NCBI GenBank assembly: GCA_964235605.1
Contig: CAXSCR010000012.1
Location: 1 to 64,000, forward strand
Length of the DNA: 64,000 bases
Source: DATCRE01 sp964235605
GTDB taxonomy: Bacteria; Bacteroidota; Bacteroidia; Cytophagales; Cyclobacteriaceae
Direction of reading: 5' to 3'
This document shows positions 63,169-64,000 of this stretch, piece by piece. Below the pieces are notes generated by a model. That model saw only the letters and a list, made by a program, of their open reading frames with translations, was not told the origin of the DNA and did not search any database. The position numbers were made by a program, and so were the translations under genes. How positions within the stretch are numbered: the stretch's first letter is position 1; every line of letters begins with the position of its first letter.

Positions 63169-63462
63169 TCACCTCACCCCTGTATTCTTCTCTGCCCACG
63201 TCACATCACCATCTTTTCGTGCATGCACTTTCATTGCTACCACTATTTCATCCGCACCAGATTCAAGGCAAACTTCTTGTGCTTTTTTGGCAATGCTCAT
63301 TATAGTATCATAGTCTCCTTCAATAACAGTTTCCATTGGCCCAACTTCAAACTTTAAACCTGACTGTTTAATAATATCAATTGCTTTATCAATGATATCA
63401 TAAGCATGTTGTGTTTTTGATTTAGGTACAATTTGGATAGCGAAATGGATATTGTGTTTCAT
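63169..63462 (-). CDS. thiamine-binding protein (YkoF/MTH1187 family)
   Basis: A 97-residue ferredoxin-like-fold protein of the DUF77/thiamine-BP family. Family features: the first strand HFAIQIVPKS, IDKAIDIIKQSGLKFEVGPMETVIEGDYDTIMSIAKKAQEVCLESGADEIVVAMKVHARKDGDVTWAEK. Members bind thiamine or related ligands in the cytoplasm; here the ligand is inferred from the family only. Its ATG overlaps the stop of the gene before it (63459-63740) by 4 bases. Confidence 0.85.
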   Translation of the reverse strand: MKHNIHFAIQIVPKSKTQHAYDIIDKAIDIIKQSGLKFEVGPMETVIEGDYDTIMSIAKKAQEVCLESGADEIVVAMKVHARKDGDVTWAEKNTGVR

Positions 63463-63740
63463 CTTATAAAGTTATTAAGGTGTTGATGTTGGTGTATGGA
63501 AGAAATGTATGGATTTTTTATGTCTGCTTGCATTTTATGCTGCGCTATTTCAAACTTTGTTAAAATGATACAAATATCCGCTTCCAGTCCAAATGTAGAT
63601 TTGGCGCGGAAGTAAAGAGAATTACCTCCTGCAAAAGTGTAGGCCGCGCTTAAACACTTATTATCGTCATCGCGCCAAACGCGATGATGATAATAAAGAA
63701 GGAAATCCATGGTTAAATTGCGCACCTGCAATTTTGCCAT
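63459..63740 (-). CDS. hypothetical protein, possibly a truncated fragment
   Basis: A 93-residue frame (start MAKLQVRNLTMDFLLYYHHRVW at 63740; an ATG at 63752 adds four residues). The frame stays open upstream to a TAG near 63802, so the sequence QPYAFAKFTGNARTG could belong to it. The pattern (FAKFTGNARTGMYFFMAKLQVRNLTMDFLLYYHHRVW, SLYFRAKSTFGLEADICIILTKFEI) looks like consecutive beta-strands of a barrel, so it may be the C-terminal piece of a lost outer-membrane protein. It is translationally coupled to the thiamine-binding protein by a 4-base overlap. Confidence 0.4.
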   Translation of the reverse strand: MAKLQVRNLTMDFLLYYHHRVWRDDDNKCLSAAYTFAGGNSLYFRAKSTFGLEADICIILTKFEIAQHKMQADIKNPYISSIHQHQHLNNFIR

Positions 63741-63752
63741 GAAAAAATACAT

Positions 63753-64000
63753 GCCAGTTCGCGCATTACCTGTGAACTTCGCAAAGGCGTAAGGCTGATT
63801 GAGCTAACAATACCGTGCTGTCAAAAAATTCTGTTGTTAGTCTAAAGCTACATCCCTACCATGTAGATTTGGTTATTAGATCATCAAGCTTGATAATCGT
63901 TTAAATAATAAACTCTATTAAAGCGCACTCAAAAGTTGGCGAATCAACTCATCAGTTTGCTTGTGCTCCTCGCAAGGAGCGAGTTGGCGATATTGACGTA
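63753..64000. other. window end, no gene seen
   Basis: About 250 bases with no supported gene. The last ~60 bases contain TGCTCCTCGCAAGGAGCGAG, a partial inverted repeat (CTCCTCG and CGAGC-type words) that may be part of a structure continuing outside the window. Confidence 0.35.

Overview
The window is a low-GC chromosomal segment from a Bacteroidota bacterium, most likely of the order Cytophagales. Evidence: two secreted proteins with type IX secretion (T9SS) C-terminal sorting domains (296-2218, 7415-8119), a PorD/DUF4835 protein, a Bacteroidota-type omega subunit, several promoters with the Bacteroidota -7 box TAnnTTTG (for example 8203-8210, 14501-14508, 60633-60640), and TonB-dependent receptors. 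No plasmid, phage or complete mobile element is visible.

Layout. 1-28200 is mostly housekeeping: mdh, tilS, an OstA-like LPS-transport protein, bamD, rpoZ, coaBC, porD, a small Sm-like ORF, recN, rsmE, a TonB receptor behind a perfect 20-bp palindrome, a fused SpmA-SpmB protein, recQ, a TraB/GumN protein, an enoyl-CoA hydratase, comEC, phoH, a SAM hydrolase and tRNA-Leu(CAA). 28200-45600 is accessory. It holds (i) a family 2A encapsulin operon (shell, cysteine desulfurase cargo with a ~280-residue low-complexity N-terminal extension, serine O-acetyltransferase), (ii) a six-gene minus-strand operon of three AhpD-like proteins, a TonB receptor, an MFS transporter and a DUF3179 membrane protein, (iii) a Fic gene split by a one-base frameshift, and (iv) small hypothetical proteins, gene relics and a stand-alone receiver protein. 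45883-64000 returns to core functions: trmB, folC, tonB, a SPOR protein, an outer-membrane barrel with a large TPR protein, a hydrolase, purL, tRNA-Gln(UUG), prs, rplY, pth and a thiamine-binding protein.

The most notable system is the encapsulin operon. By homology to SrpI-type shells it should build a protein nanocompartment loaded with cysteine desulfurase, which takes sulfur from cysteine; the neighbouring serine acetyltransferase makes the cysteine precursor. Family 2A encapsulins have been linked to elemental sulfur storage. The cargo extension carries a repeated motif (D-L-x-N-P-x-T-S-x-x-D-P-H, twice, plus one degenerate copy) that is a good candidate for the shell-targeting signal.

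A second theme is intergenic: at least eight gaps contain different short-period imperfect repeats (families around AGGCATTGGG, GGGACGAAGTACGAG, GTCGACGGTCCACAG, GTTAGCGTTAATA and others). Some run into gene ends: the last codons of tilS and recN are written in repeat sequence, and recQ has lost an ordinary start codon next to one. Several pseudogenes (Fic, J-domain, DUF4136 lipoprotein, UVR-like fragment) show ongoing decay.
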